A stretch of DNA of 34,742 bases from a virus. The notes under the pieces are model-generated. The model was not told where the DNA came from and made no database searches. It was given only the letters and a program-made list of their open reading frames with translations. The translations under genes and the position numbers were made by a program. Location: positions 1 to 34,742 of the IMG/VR virus record IMGVR_UViG_3300044623_000244. One strand, written 5' to 3'. Of this stretch, positions 22,912-31,831 are shown piece after piece (the stretch's first letter is position 1; every line of letters starts with the position of its first letter).

Positions 22912-22939
22912 ATAGGGAGGTGGTTCGCTATCTCCCTAT
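22912..22939 (+). terminator. Hairpin with UUCG tetraloop after the capsid gene
   Basis: Perfect pairing of ATAGGGAG (22912-22919) with CTCCCTAT (22932-22939), extended by four pairs including two G-U to a TTCG loop (22924-22927): a 12-bp stem. It is followed by an A/T-rich rather than pure T tract. It likely protects the capsid mRNA 3' end or terminates part of the transcripts. Confidence 0.7.
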
Positions 22940-22955
22940 TTAATATTTATATTTT

Positions 22956-23474
22956 ATGGCTTGTGCAATCGTAAGCGGATATACAATAGACTGTCGGGAA
23001 TCCGTTGGAGGAATTGACGCAGTATTTTTCGCAGAATTTGGAAACGTAACAATAGCCGATGCTAGTGGTATTGTTACAGGAATTACAAAAGCAGTTGGTA
23101 AAAAATTCTTTAAGTTTGAAATACCTACTAAATCAAGTGCAGTTGCTGCAAGCAATCCTACTGGTTCTATTGAGAATGGTACTTTGTTTTTTGAACAAAC
23201 TTTAGATTTCCCTATTAATAAAAGAGATGCTACTACAAGGAATATTATTACTACTTTAAGTAAAAATAAAATTGTTGCGGTTACACTTGATAAAGATGGC
23301 ACTTACAGAATGTATGGTAAGCAATTCGGAATGTATTTAGCTGCAAGCACAGGAACAAGTGGTGCTGCTGCTGCTGATGCACAAGGTTATATGCTTAAAT
23401 TTGAAGCAAGTGAAAGGGAAGATTTCTTTGAAGTTACAAACGCACTAGGTTTGCTTTTAACTACTGCTGGATAA
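22956..23474 (+). CDS. Major tail (tube) protein candidate
   Basis: 172 aa. ACAIVSGYTIDCRESVGGID, GTLFFEQTLDFPINKRDATT and KFEASEREDFFEV resemble major tail tube proteins of Bacteroidota siphoviruses (start with CxIVxGxxxxCRxxxGGI). Codon use suggests high expression, like the capsid gene. It sits between two strong hairpins, giving its own mRNA segment. Odd: it lies next to head genes, far from tape measure and chaperone. Confidence 0.65.
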   Translation: MACAIVSGYTIDCRESVGGIDAVFFAEFGNVTIADASGIVTGITKAVGKKFFKFEIPTKSSAVAASNPTGSIENGTLFFEQTLDFPINKRDATTRNIITTLSKNKIVAVTLDKDGTYRMYGKQFGMYLAASTGTSGAAAADAQGYMLKFEASEREDFFEVTNALGLLLTTAG

Positions 23475-23497
23475 CAATTCTTAATATTTAATTTATG

Positions 23498-23526
23498 CCC
23501 CGACCGATGAAAGTCGGGGTTTTTTA
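23498..23526 (+). terminator. Intrinsic terminator after the major tail protein
   Basis: CCCCGAC (23498-23504) pairs with GTCGGGG (23513-23519) around an 8-base loop, followed directly by a run of T (23520-23526). The clearest rho-independent terminator in the window. It ends the high-expression capsid/tail-tube segment. Confidence 0.9.
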
Positions 23527-23528
23527 AT

Positions 23529-23897
23529 ATGATAAATTTAACAAAAGGACTTACCGAAACAATTTATTTCACAGGTACTGAAAAGGCTACTATTGCAAAC
23601 CCTTTTTTTTTATTTGTGTTTATCCACAGGGTTACCCTTGATGTTGTTAAGTTAATGGCAACAAATCAGAGTATAACTGGTAGATACGATAGTTTTGCAT
23701 TTACGGTTAATAACTTTTTTGATTTAAAGGAGGAGGGATTTTATAGTTATAAAATTTATCAAAAAGTATTGGTAACTGATTTCACAGTAGCAGGAGTAGT
23801 GGTTGAGGAAGGGTTTATGTATCTTAATCCATCAACTGCATTTGAACCAACTAAATACGAAGAACAAAACAATAATTTCGTTACTTATGAATTATAA
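23529..23897 (+). CDS. Conserved phage structural-region protein, 122 aa
   Basis: MINLTKGLTETIYFTGTEKA, PFFLFVFIHRVTLDVVK and the C-terminal YEEQNNNFVTYEL recur in Bacteroidota phages next to portal genes. It is beta-rich. It starts two bases after the terminator, so either the terminator leaks or a promoter overlaps it. A T9 run at 23603-23611 lies within it but the frame continues normally. Function unknown; probably a head or connector component. Confidence 0.65.
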   Translation: MINLTKGLTETIYFTGTEKATIANPFFLFVFIHRVTLDVVKLMATNQSITGRYDSFAFTVNNFFDLKEEGFYSYKIYQKVLVTDFTVAGVVVEEGFMYLNPSTAFEPTKYEEQNNNFVTYEL

Positions 23898-25875
23898 TAA
23901 TATTATCACAGTTAAATTCGCACAAGCGGAGCAACCTAGATTTGAAGAAAAGAAAGGTAAAGGGTATATTGAATTTGGGATTAATAACAATTATCCTGAT
24001 TACCTTATAGGACTGTATAACGAAAGTCCTAAACATGGTGCTATTATTAAGAGTAAAACTAATTACATATTCGGTCAGGGTTGGGATGGTATTCAACAGA
24101 AGGCAAATACTAAAGGTGAAACCTGGAATCAAGTTACAAAGAAATGTATTTTGGACGATGAACTTTTCGGTGGTTATTATTTACAAGTTATTTATAATTT
24201 ATTAGGCGAGATTAAAGATGTGTATCACCTTGAATATCATAAAGTTAGAATCAATAAAGAAAAGAATGAATTTCAAGTAAAAAATGATTGGTCAGATAAT
24301 AAAGAAACACCGAGATTATATCCTGCTTTTAACATTGCTGACCCTGTTGCAAGTCAAATTTTATTTGTAAAACAATATAATCCTAAATCAGATTACTATC
24401 CTTTACCTAATTATTATCAGGGATTAAATTATATTGAAAGTGATGTACAAGTAAGCAGGCATATTTTAGGAAATGCAAAAGATGGTTTTGTTGCTACAAC
24501 TTTAATTAACTTAAATGGCGGTGAACCAGCAGAGGAAGCAAAAGAAGCGGTTGAAAGAGGAATAAAAAAGAAATTCACAGGCAGCGAAGGGGATAGAGTT
24601 GTAATAATGTTTAACAAATCGAAAGATAATAGTGCTGAAATATTGCCATTATCTTCTACGATGTTAACAAAGGAAGATTTTACGAATGTTAACAATTTAA
24701 TTCAGCAAGAAATATTTGCCTGCCATCAGGTTACTTCACCGAGTTTATTCGGGATTAAGACAGAAGGGCAGCTTGGCGGTTCAACCGAGATTAGAGATGC
24801 TTATAAAATATTTGCAAATACTTATGTAAACGAAAGGCAGCAAGCAATTGAGGAAGTATTTAATCAGTTGTTTAATTATGTAGGTATTGAGGGAGATTAT
24901 GAATTAATACCAGTTGAGCCGTTAAGTTTTGAATTTAGCGAAAGTGTAATGGCTGCTAATATGACTAGGGATGAAATAAGGGAGAAATTAGGTTTGGCTT
25001 CGGAGGTTGTTGTTAATCCTACTTTAAATCCTTTAACTAATCCTACCGAGCAGCCTATTGCAGCATCAAATGATAGTATCAAAAACCTTACAGGAAGGCA
25101 ATATCAAAATGTGATGAGAATTGTTAGGCAGTTTACCAATGGAAAACTTACTAAAGAACAGGCTGCATTGATGTTAAAGAATGGATTTGCTTTTACTGAT
25201 TCCGATGTTAATACTTTTCTAGGTTTAGACGCAGACCCTGCTACATTTTCTAGTGATGACAACGAAATGGAGTTGGTAGAAATGTTTGAAAAGTTTAGTG
25301 ATGATTTAAGCGATTATGAAGTATTAAGCGAAAAACCTGCAAATACCTTTAATCACTTTGCAGAGAATAAGCAATTGAGCCAATTAGAGGCTGATATTTT
25401 AGGCTATCTCAACAAGGATAAGAGAATTACAAGCGAAGTACTTTCACAGGTCTTAAAACAGGATATAAAGGTCATTGATGCAACTTTAAAAAGTTTAATT
25501 GATAATAAGATTATTGATGTTAAAGAAGTAAAGGTAGGTCAAGATACTATCATAGAAAGAACAAGGACAAGCATTAAGGCTGATGTACCTAAACCTAGTC
25601 CATTGGTGTTACAGATTGGTTATACTTATGCATGGAGAAGCATTGTACCAAGTTCAGAAAGAAATACACCAGCGCACCCATCACGTATATTTTGTGTTAA
25701 AATGATGGAACTTGCAACAACTAAATTATGGTCAAGGGCAAGGATTGAGCAAATGAGTGTTGCGCTTGGATATTCGGTATTTGATAGGGTTGGAGGGTTT
25801 TGGAATAATGACGGAGTAATAGATACACAATGCAGACATGAATGGAAGGCTTTAATAATTCAAAAGAAAAAATAA
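23887..25875 (+). CDS. Portal protein with C-terminal winged-helix and minor-head-like region
   Basis: 662 aa from ATG 23887; the in-frame ATG at 23803 only re-reads the previous gene. Portal part: YIEFGINNNYPDYLIGLYNE, GAIIKSKTNYIFGQG and FACHQVTSPSLFGI with GGSTEIRDAYKIFANTYVNE (about 1-375). Then a winged-helix-like segment (LEADILGYLNKDKRI, about 527-541) and a C-terminal region with TYAWRS, PSRIFCVKMMELATTKLWSR, GYSVFDRVGGFWNN and CRHEWK that resembles minor head (MuF-like) proteins. It forms the DNA gate of the head; the tail may enter the capsid. Confidence 0.8.
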   Translation: MNYNNIITVKFAQAEQPRFEEKKGKGYIEFGINNNYPDYLIGLYNESPKHGAIIKSKTNYIFGQGWDGIQQKANTKGETWNQVTKKCILDDELFGGYYLQVIYNLLGEIKDVYHLEYHKVRINKEKNEFQVKNDWSDNKETPRLYPAFNIADPVASQILFVKQYNPKSDYYPLPNYYQGLNYIESDVQVSRHILGNAKDGFVATTLINLNGGEPAEEAKEAVERGIKKKFTGSEGDRVVIMFNKSKDNSAEILPLSSTMLTKEDFTNVNNLIQQEIFACHQVTSPSLFGIKTEGQLGGSTEIRDAYKIFANTYVNERQQAIEEVFNQLFNYVGIEGDYELIPVEPLSFEFSESVMAANMTRDEIREKLGLASEVVVNPTLNPLTNPTEQPIAASNDSIKNLTGRQYQNVMRIVRQFTNGKLTKEQAALMLKNGFAFTDSDVNTFLGLDADPATFSSDDNEMELVEMFEKFSDDLSDYEVLSEKPANTFNHFAENKQLSQLEADILGYLNKDKRITSEVLSQVLKQDIKVIDATLKSLIDNKIIDVKEVKVGQDTIIERTRTSIKADVPKPSPLVLQIGYTYAWRSIVPSSERNTPAHPSRIFCVKMMELATTKLWSRARIEQMSVALGYSVFDRVGGFWNNDGVIDTQCRHEWKALIIQKKK

Positions 25876-26661
25876 ATGAGCGCAAATATATTATTCATAT
25901 CGGAAAGTTTAATTAAAAGCAGAACAGGAATAAGTGACGCTATTGATGGCAAACAATTAAAGCCACATATTAAGGTAGCACAGGATTTATATTTGCAACC
26001 TGCTTTAGGTTCAACCTTATATCTACGTTTGCAATCAGGTATTGAAGCGGCTAACCTTTCTAATTTAGAAAAAGTATTATTAGATAGTTATATAACTGAC
26101 TGTTTAGTATGGTATACTATGAGTCTTTTACCCTTCGGATTAGGTTATCAGTTTTTTAGTAAAGGTATATTACAAAAGACAAGTGAGGAAAGCAACGCAC
26201 CAAGTAGGGCAGATTTGGAATTGATAGGAAATGAATATAAAAAGACTGCTGAATTTTACAAGCAAAGATTAATTAATTATTTAAGAGAAAATTATTTATT
26301 ATATTCTCAATACTTTAATCCTGCAACTGGATTAGATGTTATATTCCCCGAATTAAAAGCATATACAAGTCCTATTTATTTAGGTAATGTAGTTGATGGA
26401 GTAAGGGTATTTTCTAATAATGCAACTACGGATGGCGCAACAACTATTTATCATACACCAGCAGCAGGGGATAATAGCTTTTCAGTTGGTGGATTAACAA
26501 ATAAAGTAGTATTAATTGCAACAAGGTCAGGGCTAGTTAAAGGAATTACTAATTTACCTACTGCAAATCCAATGTATTTACAAATTGTTAACAGTGTAGT
26601 TACATTATCGACTGGAGATGTAACACAAGCTGGCGAAGTATTTTCATTCACAATAAGATAA
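25876..26661 (+). CDS. Head-tail connector-like protein, DUF6712-like
   Basis: 261 aa, starting directly after the portal stop. ILFISESLIKSRTGISDAID, HIKVAQDLYLQPALGSTLY and LEKVLLDSYITDCLVWY match the helical connector family of Bacteroidota phages annotated as DUF6712. After about residue 165 an extra beta-rich region (VRVFSNNATTDGATTIYHTP onward) is present, which may be a decoration domain. Likely part of the neck ring beneath the portal. Confidence 0.7.
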   Translation: MSANILFISESLIKSRTGISDAIDGKQLKPHIKVAQDLYLQPALGSTLYLRLQSGIEAANLSNLEKVLLDSYITDCLVWYTMSLLPFGLGYQFFSKGILQKTSEESNAPSRADLELIGNEYKKTAEFYKQRLINYLRENYLLYSQYFNPATGLDVIFPELKAYTSPIYLGNVVDGVRVFSNNATTDGATTIYHTPAAGDNSFSVGGLTNKVVLIATRSGLVKGITNLPTANPMYLQIVNSVVTLSTGDVTQAGEVFSFTIR

Positions 26662-26705
26662 ATTTATGGCTTATAAAAAAGCATTAATTCAAAAAGTTTT
26701 ATTTC

Positions 26706-27140
26706 ATGACCTACAACCAGTTAATAACAACAATAACAAGCCTACTGCAAAGCCATGCAATGATAGAAACGGCAAAGTTCACAACGCCAAAAGAATGGTT
26801 GTTAAGAGATGAGCAGCCAGTTTATCCAATAGCTTGCTTTTCGGTTAATTCTGGCAGCCTAAATTTAGGCAGAGAACAAGTCTTTAATGTTCAATTTTTC
26901 TTTTTAGATAAAAGCGGTAAGGAAGCAGAATTTGAAAACGATGTTATAAGCGACCAAATACAAACAGGGTCGGATATTTTAAGCCTAATGAGAACAGGCA
27001 GAAACAGTTATTCAATAGATGATAACGTTTCCTTTAATGCAATATCTGATAAGTACGAGGATTATTTAGCAGGGATAGAATACACAATTAACATTTCAAC
27101 ACAAAACGAATTTACAGGATGCAACGTGCCATTATCATAG
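26706..27140 (+). CDS. Neck or tail-terminator-like protein, 144 aa
   Basis: MTYNQLITTITSLLQSHAMI, PKEWLLRDEQPVYPIACF, VFNVQFFFLDKSGKEAEFEN and SDILSLM followed by a beta-rich C-terminus resemble small neck/tail completion proteins. Position after portal and connector agrees. The stop lies inside the fibre gene start (22-base overlap). An alternative overlapping ORF starting at 26666 was judged spurious. Confidence 0.55.
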   Translation: MTYNQLITTITSLLQSHAMIETAKFTTPKEWLLRDEQPVYPIACFSVNSGSLNLGREQVFNVQFFFLDKSGKEAEFENDVISDQIQTGSDILSLMRTGRNSYSIDDNVSFNAISDKYEDYLAGIEYTINISTQNEFTGCNVPLS

Positions 27141-30100
27141 TTTTATTATTTTTATCTTTTGGATTAAAAGCACAGGTTTATCAAGCTATGCCACAGGCTG
27201 GATATGGTCCTGTAAAAAGATTTCTTACCGATAGTGTTTTAACTATTCCAACAGGTATAAATTCTTTAAGAAATATAAGCGGTGGAAGGGATGCAGGGCA
27301 AATAAGATGGAATACAACTGATAGCGGTTTTTATGTTTATAGTGGTACACAATGGATTAAAATAAATATTGATAGTGTTTCATTAAGCAATCGAATTAAT
27401 GGCAAATTAAATATTTCAGATACTGCTTCAATGTTATCAGCTTATTTAAGAAAAGGAGATACTTTAAGCCTTTCAAATAGAATAAATTTAAGGGTTAAAT
27501 ATAGTGATACGGCAGCCATGCTTTCAGCTTATTTACGGAAGTTAGATACTGCAAGTTTATCGGATAGGATTAATAAAAAAATGGATAGTTTAATTTTAAC
27601 TACTATTGGCACAGGAGGATTGGCAACGTTGCTAGGTACTACTTTAAATATTCCAAATTATGGTGGCGCATTGACTGGCTATGTGCCATATTCAGGCGCA
27701 ACAAATAACGTTACATTGGGAAGTTATAATTTAACAGGAACTTTAATAAATGCAGATTATTCTTTACAAATAAAAAATGAGGTAGGTGCTGGCGGTGCTT
27801 CAACGTTGGGTTATACTTCTATAAGTTCAAACAATAGTGGATATTATTTTTATACAAGTTATAGCGGTGGTCAAAAGGGTGCTTATTTTAATTACCCTGC
27901 AAGTGGTACTACATTCTCTTATAACTTGCCTATTCGTGCAGGCACAATTGCATTGGTAGAGGATACGGTTAGTTTATCAAATAGAATCAATGCTAAAATA
28001 GGCGCAACCGATACAGTTTCTTTATCCGATAGAATTAATCTAAGGGTAAAATATTCCGATACTGCTTCTATGCTTTCACCGTATCTTAGAAAAGGTGATA
28101 CAAGTTCTTTAAGTAATAGGATTAATCTTAAATTAAATTCAAGTGATACTGCTTCTTTAAGCAATAGAATAAATTTAAAACTTAATATAAGTGATACGGC
28201 TTCGATGCTATCTAATTACCAAACTGCTATAAATGCTCGTGTTAAATATACCGATACTGCGGCAATGTTAGACCCTTATTTAACCGCTGCGGTAACAAGC
28301 GTAGGGTTATCAATGCCAGTTGCTTTTAACGTTAGCAATAGCCCTATAACAAGCACAGGAACGATTGCAGTAACAGGAGCAGGAACGGCGGCACAATATA
28401 TTAGGGGTGATGGTCAATTGGCTACTTTGCCATCAGGTTCAAGCGGTGGTTCTTCGGTTGATTATTATTTAAATGGGGGAACAAGTCAGGGAACTATTGG
28501 CGGAAGTACTTATTACGAAATGAGTAAAATTCCAGTTATAGGAACTGGCGCAGATTTTAACAGAACAAATGCACAAGGCAATGGATTAATTGCTCAATTT
28601 ATTACCGATTCTTTAGACCCTAACAGAACTGAAATACCAGCAGGTGCATGGAATTTTGAAATGTTTTTTAGTGCTTCTTCAAATGGCGGTACACCTTCAT
28701 ATTATATTGAGTTATTAAAGTATGATGGAACTAATTTTACTTCTATTGCTAGTGGTTCGGCAGTACCTGAATTAATTACAAGCGGAACTATTATTGATTT
28801 ATATTTAACTTCTTTAGCAGTCCCATTTACTGCATTATCTATAACGGATAGATTAGTGGTAAGAGTTTACGTTACTACTTCAGGTAAGACAATTACACTA
28901 CATACTGAAAACGGACATCTTTGTTTAATTACAACAAGTTTTGCAGGTGGTGTAACATCGTTAAATGGGTTGGCTGCAAATACTCAATATTTGGCCGTTG
29001 ATACGGTAGGAAGTGATTTTAATATTAACAGTTTAGTTGATACACATACTTTTAATTTACCGACTGCAAGCGCAACAAAACGAGGTGCTTTAAAGTCTGC
29101 GGATTGGTCAACCTTTAATGGTAAAATGAATTATTCAGATACTGTAAGTTTATCAAACCGTATAAACACAAAATTAAATAGTAGTGACACTGCTTCGCTA
29201 TCAAATAGAATTAATGCAAAAGCAGACGTATTAAGTGGAACAACTAACACAGTACCTAAATTTACTTCAGCAACTACAATAGGAAATAGTAATATTAAAG
29301 ACAATGGAAATGCAGTAAGTATAAATACAACTGCTGGCGCAAATGGTGCGTTACAAGTTGGGAGTTATGGTGGTAATATTTTATTAAATACCGATAATAG
29401 TAGCGGAGGATTAATATTTAAAAACACATCATCATCCAATAAATTGTGGGATTTTTCTTCTTATAATAACGATATTAATTTTAATGAATCGGGAGTTGCT
29501 ACACCAGTAATGACTTTACAAGCTGGGGGAAATGTAGGGATAAAAACAATTACGCCTGCTTATCAATTAGAAGTTAACGGAACTTTTAAGTCGGTAGGTA
29601 TTGCGACATTTGGCAGCACATTATCTAATGGAACTTATGGTTATACCTTACCATCTGCAACAGGAACGCTTGCGCTAACATCACAATTAACAAGCGGAAC
29701 GGTTACATCAATAGCAACAGGATTAGGATTAAGCGGTGGTACAATTACAACATCAGGAACATTATTAGTCGATACTGCTTCTGCATCAATACTTAGCAGA
29801 CAAAGGGCAGCTAATACTTATGCAACTACATCAGCATTAAGTGGATATCTACCATTAACAGGTGGTACACTTACAGGTGCTTTGGGTGGGACAACTGCAA
29901 GTTTTAGTTCAAGTGTAACTTCTTTATCATTTACAAGTACAGGTGTAAGTAATGGTAATGGTATTGTTACTGTTCAAGACCAAGACGGAAGAGCAGCAGC
30001 ATTTAAATCACCAACTCCTTTAGGTGGTGTATCTTCAATAGGTTCTATAACAAATCACGATTTTAGAGTAAATACAGGAGATGTATTAAACACTTTAACT

Positions 30101-31126
30101 TTTGGAAACAAAAGTGGAACTACTTGGTTAACATTAGCATCCACAGGAGCAGCTACATTTAATAGTACAATACAAACTAAAATACAATTAAATGCAAGTT
30201 CAAATGAATATTCATCATTAGCTTTTGCAAATAATTCAGGTACTTCAAAATACGAAATATCAAAAAGTAATACAGATGATTTATATTTTTATAGCATTGG
30301 TGTAGGTTACACAATGATGTTAAAAAATAATGGAAATGTATTAATTAACACTACAACAGATGCAGGATATAAACTAGATGTTAATGGTACAGGAAGGTTT
30401 AGTGGTGGGGTTACAGTAAAAAGTGGCAATGGTGACCAATTACAATTAAACAATGCAGGTGAAAGATTTACTCAAATAAACTTTAGCAACAATAATGTAT
30501 CAAAAGCAAATATTTGGTGGGATAATACTAATACGGAATTAGTTTTATTAGCATCGGGTAGTGGTTCAGGTCACTTAAAAATAGCATCCACAGGAGCAGC
30601 TACATTCTCTAGTAGTGTAACTAATAAAGTAACTAATATTTCCGCTGATGGTGCAGGGGTTGTATTGCAAGGTTATGTAGATAATACTTTAAGGATAGCA
30701 GTAAGAGGTAGCGGATATAATGATGGAGCAAGAGGTGGATTGTTAGCATCAACAGGAGAATTTGGTTCATTAGGAACAGGATTAGTATACTCAAATGGTG
30801 GTTTGTTAACTAGTACAAATCCTTCTGATAGCAAATTAAAAGAAAATATAACAGATATATCTTGGGGATTAAAAGACATTTTAAAACTTAGACCTGTTCA
30901 TTATACTTGGAAAAAAGATTTAATTAATCAAGGTTTACAATTTGGTTTTATTGCACAAGAAGTTAAAGAAGTAATGCCTGAAGCCATTAAAGAGTTTGGA
31001 GAAGATGTTAAATACTTAGGACTTGAAAAGGATGCTATTTATGCAACATTAGTAAAAGCTGTTCAAGAACTATCAGCTAAAAACGAAGCATTAATTAAAA
31101 GAATAGAAACATTAGAAAACAAATAA
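27119..31126 (+). CDS. Large tail fibre with S74 chaperone domain and N-terminal signal peptide
   Basis: 1335 aa. Residues 1-18 (MQRAIIIVLLFLSFGLKA) form a signal peptide with Gln19 after the cleavage site. Repeated SDTASLSNRIN/DTASMLSAYLRKGD-type motifs lie in about 85-390 and 673-705, then long beta-rich, Gly/Ser-rich fibre. The last 100 residues are an S74 intramolecular chaperone (SDSKLKENI from 1236, GFIAQEVKEVMPEA) that trimerises and cuts itself off at the Ser. A 25-base identical repeat lies at 30135-30159 and 30582-30606. Fibre role is clear; export to the envelope is odd for a virion protein. Confidence 0.85.
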   Translation: MQRAIIIVLLFLSFGLKAQVYQAMPQAGYGPVKRFLTDSVLTIPTGINSLRNISGGRDAGQIRWNTTDSGFYVYSGTQWIKINIDSVSLSNRINGKLNISDTASMLSAYLRKGDTLSLSNRINLRVKYSDTAAMLSAYLRKLDTASLSDRINKKMDSLILTTIGTGGLATLLGTTLNIPNYGGALTGYVPYSGATNNVTLGSYNLTGTLINADYSLQIKNEVGAGGASTLGYTSISSNNSGYYFYTSYSGGQKGAYFNYPASGTTFSYNLPIRAGTIALVEDTVSLSNRINAKIGATDTVSLSDRINLRVKYSDTASMLSPYLRKGDTSSLSNRINLKLNSSDTASLSNRINLKLNISDTASMLSNYQTAINARVKYTDTAAMLDPYLTAAVTSVGLSMPVAFNVSNSPITSTGTIAVTGAGTAAQYIRGDGQLATLPSGSSGGSSVDYYLNGGTSQGTIGGSTYYEMSKIPVIGTGADFNRTNAQGNGLIAQFITDSLDPNRTEIPAGAWNFEMFFSASSNGGTPSYYIELLKYDGTNFTSIASGSAVPELITSGTIIDLYLTSLAVPFTALSITDRLVVRVYVTTSGKTITLHTENGHLCLITTSFAGGVTSLNGLAANTQYLAVDTVGSDFNINSLVDTHTFNLPTASATKRGALKSADWSTFNGKMNYSDTVSLSNRINTKLNSSDTASLSNRINAKADVLSGTTNTVPKFTSATTIGNSNIKDNGNAVSINTTAGANGALQVGSYGGNILLNTDNSSGGLIFKNTSSSNKLWDFSSYNNDINFNESGVATPVMTLQAGGNVGIKTITPAYQLEVNGTFKSVGIATFGSTLSNGTYGYTLPSATGTLALTSQLTSGTVTSIATGLGLSGGTITTSGTLLVDTASASILSRQRAANTYATTSALSGYLPLTGGTLTGALGGTTASFSSSVTSLSFTSTGVSNGNGIVTVQDQDGRAAAFKSPTPLGGVSSIGSITNHDFRVNTGDVLNTLTFGNKSGTTWLTLASTGAATFNSTIQTKIQLNASSNEYSSLAFANNSGTSKYEISKSNTDDLYFYSIGVGYTMMLKNNGNVLINTTTDAGYKLDVNGTGRFSGGVTVKSGNGDQLQLNNAGERFTQINFSNNNVSKANIWWDNTNTELVLLASGSGSGHLKIASTGAATFSSSVTNKVTNISADGAGVVLQGYVDNTLRIAVRGSGYNDGARGGLLASTGEFGSLGTGLVYSNGGLLTSTNPSDSKLKENITDISWGLKDILKLRPVHYTWKKDLINQGLQFGFIAQEVKEVMPEAIKEFGEDVKYLGLEKDAIYATLVKAVQELSAKNEALIKRIETLENK

Positions 31127-31127
31127 A

Positions 31128-31217
31128 ATGGGAATTATACTTTATATTTTATTTGGGATATGGATTATAAGAATGTCAATTAAACAATGTGAAATTGGGC
31201 GTAGAAGAAAATGGTAA
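31128..31217 (+). CDS. Small membrane peptide, 29 aa
   Basis: Starts one base after the fibre stop. MGIILYILFGIWIIRMSIKQ is one transmembrane helix followed by a basic tail (CEIGRRRKW). Spacing and membrane character suggest a real gene at the beginning of the lysis/secretion block. Function unknown. Confidence 0.4.
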   Translation: MGIILYILFGIWIIRMSIKQCEIGRRRKW

Positions 31218-31233
31218 CAAATAAAAATCAAAT

Positions 31234-31455
31234 ATGAAAAAAACAATTACAACCCTAGTAATGGCATTAAGTATGTCAGCAGCATTTGCCCAAGTATCCG
31301 ACACATTAATTATTAAGATGGATACAACAACTTTTAAAAATGTAATTGCAATTATACAAAAACAATTAGATAGCAAAGCAGCAAGTACCTATGTATTAGA
31401 AGCATTAAGTAAATACGAATTAATCGCAACAAAGCCTAAAGAAATAAAAAAGTAA
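31234..31455 (+). CDS. Small secreted protein, 73 aa
   Basis: MKKTITTLVMALSMSAAFA (1-19) is a textbook signal peptide with Gln20 next, as in Bacteroidota signal-peptidase-I substrates. The mature part of about 54 residues is helical (TLIIKMDTTTFKNVIAIIQK) with a Lys-rich end. A short secreted helical protein could interact with the envelope or the fibre. It stops one base before the next signal-peptide gene. Confidence 0.65.
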   Translation: MKKTITTLVMALSMSAAFAQVSDTLIIKMDTTTFKNVIAIIQKQLDSKAASTYVLEALSKYELIATKPKEIKK

Positions 31456-31456
31456 T

Positions 31457-31831
31457 ATGAAAAAAATAATCTTATCAGTTTTAGTGTTGGCTAGTTTGTC
31501 AACGAAAGCACAAATGTTTAGAAATGGTGGCGATACTGCTATAATCGGAAACGATACCATCTACTATCAAAAAGGTGGCATCTTAATAAAGCCAGTAATA
31601 GTTAACTACTCAGGCGATTTAGCTTGGTCATTAAGTTGGACTGCAAACAACCTTTCAAGTAACGGAGAAGGATGTAATACTTATGTAACTTTAAGAGGTA
31701 AAAATAACCAACAGTTAGCTGATTTTAATTGCTATATTCCTGCTTCAGTAGTTGCAGTTTGGGGAATTAGTAATTATCCTGTGGACTCAACAATATTAAG
31801 TCAATATCCACGATTTGTAAAACAAGACTAA
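31457..31831 (+). CDS. Secreted protein, 124 aa
   Basis: MKKIILSVLVLASLSTKA (1-18) followed by Gln19 is a signal peptide. The mature domain is beta-rich with two Cys (GEGCNTYVTLRGKNN and ADFNCYIPASVVAVWGIS) that could form a disulfide in the periplasm. No family recognised. It is the second of two adjacent small secreted proteins and its last base is the start of the next gene (TAATG overlap). It may act on the cell surface. Confidence 0.65.
   Translation: MKKIILSVLVLASLSTKAQMFRNGGDTAIIGNDTIYYQKGGILIKPVIVNYSGDLAWSLSWTANNLSSNGEGCNTYVTLRGKNNQQLADFNCYIPASVVAVWGISNYPVDSTILSQYPRFVKQD

Noticed and set aside
23603-23611. Second T9 run as a frameshift site
   Set aside because: The zero frame continues with sensible coding to the normal stop and no other frame shows a conserved domain.
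26666-26812. 48-codon ORF beginning MAYKKALIQKV before the neck gene
   Set aside because: Most of it overlaps the clearly coding gene at 26706 in another frame; after 14 codons it turns into Asn/Lys-rich shadow sequence.
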